Positions 5,671-8,432 of a stretch of 8,432 bases of DNA are shown piece after piece; within the stretch, counting starts at the first letter, position 1, and the number at the start of each line of letters is the position of its first letter. The DNA comes from an uncultured Opitutia bacterium. Its GTDB lineage: Bacteria; Verrucomicrobiota; Verrucomicrobiia; Opitutales; UBA953. Both the position numbers and the translations under genes were made by a program. Under the pieces are notes generated by a model, which saw only the letters and a list, made by a program, of their open reading frames with translations, was not told where the DNA came from and ran no database searches. The stretch is from the NCBI GenBank assembly GCA_903921665.1, contig CAIXQT010000209.1, positions 1-8,432 of the forward strand, read 5' to 3'.

Positions 5671-8202
5671 TCAGCGCCATTCGTGTTTTGGATAACGACC
5701 TCTTAGTTCCTTCTTCACGCCTTCATATGAGCCTTTCCAGAAGGCATCAAGGTCGGTCGTGCGCTGTTGCGTGCGACGGGCGGGCGACTGGATGCAGATG
5801 ACCATCGGCACCTTGCCGAGGCATACCCGCAGCTTGCTTCCGGGAAAATCATAGAGTTCCTGCACGGTCGCCTCGACCTCTGCCTGGCCGTCGGCGGTAT
5901 ATTCGATGCGGGCGGGATGCTTCTTCCGCGGCAGGATGATTTTCTCCGGACAGTAGGAATCGAGGGCCATGGACTGCTCATGCGTCAGCCAGCCGCGGAC
6001 GACGCCGAAGACGGGGCGATCCCGGATATCACGATAGGCGACGGCCCCGGTGCAGACTTCTTCGATCACCATGCGTCGGGCGTCGTCATCGAAGACGGGA
6101 ATCCCCAGCTCCGGACAGTGCTTCGAAAGGAAGTTCACGCGGCGGATCCAAGCGTCGACCGGGGCGTCCCACTTCTCGAGTTCGAGCCGGCCGGCGGCTA
6201 CTTCCTCGGCGAGGATGCGGCTGGCCGCATCGGAGGGCGCGTCGTCGCGCTCCTTGGCTTCGAGCACCAGGTCGCGGAAGCGCCGCTCGACGCGGGTGAC
6301 GACGCGACGCTGGGTGGCGTCGTAACGTACATGGTTGACGGTCGAGAACTCGGAGGGAAACAGCTCCTGCAGCCAGGCCTCTTCGATCGCGGTGGCCAAG
6401 GAGAGATAGGTCGTCACGCCGCCGCGCGCCTGGATTTCATCGACTTCGGCAGCGACCAGCAGCTTGGCGTTACGGATGGAGGATTCGCGACGCAGCTCGC
6501 CGGTCCGGCCGTGGACCAAGGCGCAGCGAAGCGTACCAGCGTCGAGCCGAACGGCGAGGCGGTCCGAGAATCCGAGCAGGAGACAGCGGCGGATGGAGGC
6601 GGGGTCGGCGATACGGTCGCTGACGGGGAGCCCCTGCCCTTCGGCGAGCCTCAGGAACTGGCGGGCGGCCTGATCGGCCTGGCGCGCGGCCTGGCCATGC
6701 ACGCCGAAGCGATCGCACGCGTCGGCATCGAATTTCAGGTCGATCGCCTGCTGCAGCAAAGCGAGCCGCGGGAAGAAGTCCGATCCGTCTTCCTGCTCGA
6801 CCGAGTCGCGGGCGTTTTCGGTGCGATCGTCGACCTTACGGAAAAGGATGTCACGGCCTTGGGCTAGGCCGGCGATGCGGCAGACTTCGTAGACGCAGTC
6901 GAGTTCACCCGCGGCGAGCAACATGCGGGCGTAGCGCGGATGGGCCGGGAAGACCGACATACGTCGTCCGATCGGAGTGAGCTTACCTTGGGTGTCGACG
7001 GCGCCGAGGTCCGCCAAGACGGTCAGGGCGCGCTGCAACGCCTTGTCGTCCGGCTTCTCATACCAGGGGAAGCTCGCGGCGTCGCCCCAGCCGGAAGAAA
7101 GCAGCAACAGGATCGTCTCGGAGAGGTCGACGCGCTTGATCTCCGGGACTTCGCGAAGCGGACGAGCTTCGTGATCGGTCTGAGACCAGAGGCGGATGCA
7201 GCGCCCCGGACCGGTTCGTCCGGCGCGGCCGGCGCGTTGCTCAGCGGAAGCCTGCGAGACCGGCTCGACCAACAAGGTGTCGATGCCGCGATGCGGGTCG
7301 AAGCGCGCGATGCGGGCGAGGCCGGCGTCGACCACCGCGCGGACGCCCGGGATGGTCAACGAGGTCTCGGCGACATTGGTCGCCACGATGACCTTACGGC
7401 CGGGACTGGGCTTGACCGCCCGATCCTGCTCTTCGGGAGGCAGTTCGCCATAGAGTGGCAGGATGTCGACGCCGCCGGACTCAGGCAGATTACGCACCGC
7501 GCCGATGGTGCGCATGATTTCATGCGAGCCAGGCATGAACACCAAGATGTCCCCTTCGCTTTCTTCCCTCAGGACGCGCCTCACCTGTTCGGCGGCGGCG
7601 TCCCAGATCGGCCGGGTCGAATTGCGCGGCATATGCGTGTACTCGATCTGAACGGGATAGGCGCGACCATCGGCGGCCAAGGTCTCGGCCGAGCCGAGCC
7701 ACTTCGCCACGGCTTCGGTGTCGAGCGTCGCGGACATCGCCATGATCAGCAGGTCAGGCCGGTGGGTCTCCTGCAGTCGACGAGCGAGGGCCAGCGCCAC
7801 ATCGGAGTGCAGGTTGCGTTCGTGGAATTCGTCAAAGACGACCGCCCCTACGCCCTTGAGTTCGGGGTCCGACGCCATCTGCCGGAGCAAGAGCGCCTCG
7901 GTGACGAACTTGATGCGTGTCTGGGCGGACTCGACGCGTTCGAAGCGGATCTGGTAGCCCACCTCGCCGCCGAGGCGGACCCCGCGTTCCTGCGCGATGC
8001 GCGCGGCCAGCAGGCGGGCGGCGATTCGGCGAGGCTGGAGGACGACGATCTGGCCTTGGACGAGATTCAGGTCGAGGAGCATCTGCGGGATGCGCGTCGA
8101 TTTGCCGGAGCCCGTAGGAGCGCGCAGCACCAACCTGCGTACGCGTCCGCAGGCGGCGACCAGGCCGTCCTGAAGGGAATCGATGGGCAGGGGTTGCTTC
8201 AT
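5671..8202 (-). CDS. hrpB: ATP-dependent DEAH-box helicase HrpB
   Basis: Superfamily 2 DEAH-type helicase of 843 residues, close to the usual 800-850 of HrpB; the cellular role of HrpB is poorly known even in E. coli. Motifs appear in order: Walker A APTGSGKS (28-35), Ia QPRRIAAR (56-63), TEALLLR (101-107), II DEFHER (124-129), III SAT (157-159), IV ILVFMPG (219-225), V VIVATNVAETSLTIPG (271-286), and VI QRAGRAGRTGPG (322-333). Helicase-associated helical domains follow (about 390-520). The HrpB-specific C-terminal domain ends the protein: DLDAFWKGSYEGVKKELRGRYPKH corresponds to the FW..SY..V.KE..GRYPKH signature that separates HrpB from HrpA. The protein stops at KHEWR, so the PDDP tail seen in many relatives is absent. 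The ATG overlaps the upstream phosphoesterase stop as ATGA, and the stop lies 4 bases before the exonuclease ATG. No Shine-Dalgarno is visible, which suits translational coupling. Confidence 0.95.
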   Translation of the reverse strand: MKQPLPIDSLQDGLVAACGRVRRLVLRAPTGSGKSTRIPQMLLDLNLVQGQIVVLQPRRIAARLLAARIAQERGVRLGGEVGYQIRFERVESAQTRIKFVTEALLLRQMASDPELKGVGAVVFDEFHERNLHSDVALALARRLQETHRPDLLIMAMSATLDTEAVAKWLGSAETLAADGRAYPVQIEYTHMPRNSTRPIWDAAAEQVRRVLREESEGDILVFMPGSHEIMRTIGAVRNLPESGGVDILPLYGELPPEEQDRAVKPSPGRKVIVATNVAETSLTIPGVRAVVDAGLARIARFDPHRGIDTLLVEPVSQASAEQRAGRAGRTGPGRCIRLWSQTDHEARPLREVPEIKRVDLSETILLLLSSGWGDAASFPWYEKPDDKALQRALTVLADLGAVDTQGKLTPIGRRMSVFPAHPRYARMLLAAGELDCVYEVCRIAGLAQGRDILFRKVDDRTENARDSVEQEDGSDFFPRLALLQQAIDLKFDADACDRFGVHGQAARQADQAARQFLRLAEGQGLPVSDRIADPASIRRCLLLGFSDRLAVRLDAGTLRCALVHGRTGELRRESSIRNAKLLVAAEVDEIQARGGVTTYLSLATAIEEAWLQELFPSEFSTVNHVRYDATQRRVVTRVERRFRDLVLEAKERDDAPSDAASRILAEEVAAGRLELEKWDAPVDAWIRRVNFLSKHCPELGIPVFDDDARRMVIEEVCTGAVAYRDIRDRPVFGVVRGWLTHEQSMALDSYCPEKIILPRKKHPARIEYTADGQAEVEATVQELYDFPGSKLRVCLGKVPMVICIQSPARRTQQRTTDLDAFWKGSYEGVKKELRGRYPKHEWR

Positions 8203-8432
8203 GTCACGTCGAGGGCGATGAGGCGGGCGCTCGCCCTGCCCTCCCGCACCGTAATCCGGGCGACCGTCACGGGAAGGTTAAAGCGACGAGGTCCGGCGCT
8301 ACCCGGATTGAGTCGTAGCACCGAGCCGTCCTGTTCGATCTTCGGGACATGCGTATGCCCGGTGATCACGATATCCGGACGAAACGTCCCCTCGTCGACG
8401 GGCAGATGCCCATGGTGGACCAAGATACGCAA
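8199..8432 (-). CDS. Metallophosphoesterase, YfcE/MJ0936 type (5' end outside window)
   Basis: Only the C-terminal 77 codons are inside; the frame is open to the right edge and its first codon, TTG, is probably an internal Leu. The visible part has the second half of a calcineurin-like phosphoesterase active site: HHGH (6-9), then GHTHVP (25-30), whose two histidines bind metal, and LNPGSAGPRR (41-50), the typical NPGS...PR turn of the YfcE/MJ0936 group. The final strands carry VARITV and ARLIALDV. The first-half motifs (DxH and GNxD) should lie just outside. Relatives are small phosphodiesterases acting on model phosphodiesters, with poorly known natural substrates. The stop overlaps the hrpB ATG in ATGA, which places it upstream of hrpB in the same operon. 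Confidence 0.85.
   Translation of the reverse strand: MRILVHHGHLPVDEGTFRPDIVITGHTHVPKIEQDGSVLRLNPGSAGPRRFNLPVTVARITVREGRASARLIALDVT

Noticed and set aside
5767..6867. A 366-codon open frame on the plus strand opposite hrpB
   Set aside because: Antisense to the conserved HrpB C-terminal half; no domain and shadow-type composition.

Overview
This is a GC-rich bacterial chromosomal window, tightly packed with ordinary housekeeping and accessory genes. It holds five complete protein genes and one whose 5' part lies outside the window. There is no tRNA, rRNA, insertion sequence, CRISPR array, phage gene or integration scar that I can see. Most starts lack a good Shine-Dalgarno sequence. Together with high GC, an FAD-type protoporphyrinogen oxidase, a secreted DUF362 protein and a malate dehydrogenase of the cytosolic/Thermus type, this would fit a Verrucomicrobiota member such as an Opitutae-like organism. 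That placement is a guess from overall character, not a marker-based assignment.

Layout from left to right. (1) A plus-strand protoporphyrinogen oxidase gene (hemG, hemY-type) makes protoporphyrin IX for heme; it probably follows another gene that ends within the first 35 bases. (2) A minus-strand 12-helix major facilitator drug-type exporter converges on it, and the two stop codons overlap inside a single TTAA. (3) A plus-strand gene for an exported DUF362-like protein diverges from the exporter across a gap of about 83 bases. (4) A strong GC-rich hairpin with T-rich flanks separates this gene from the convergent minus-strand block and looks like a bidirectional terminator.

The minus-strand block runs from the right edge towards the terminator: a metallophosphoesterase of the YfcE/MJ0936 type (only its C-terminal 77 residues are inside), the DEAH-box helicase HrpB, a DEDDh-type 3'-5' exonuclease, and malate dehydrogenase (mdh). 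The first three are joined by a 4-base ATGA overlap and a 4-base gap, so they are very likely one translationally coupled operon with a nucleic-acid or nucleotide-processing theme. Malate dehydrogenase follows after 48 bases that contain a stable hairpin. It may be read through from the operon or have its own promoter.

I did not find a clearly novel system. The points most worth a second look are an Asp-to-Glu change in the ExoII motif of the exonuclease, the tight phosphoesterase-hrpB-exonuclease coupling, the hairpin leader in front of an mdh that has no Shine-Dalgarno, and the exported DUF362 protein without iron-sulfur cysteine motifs.
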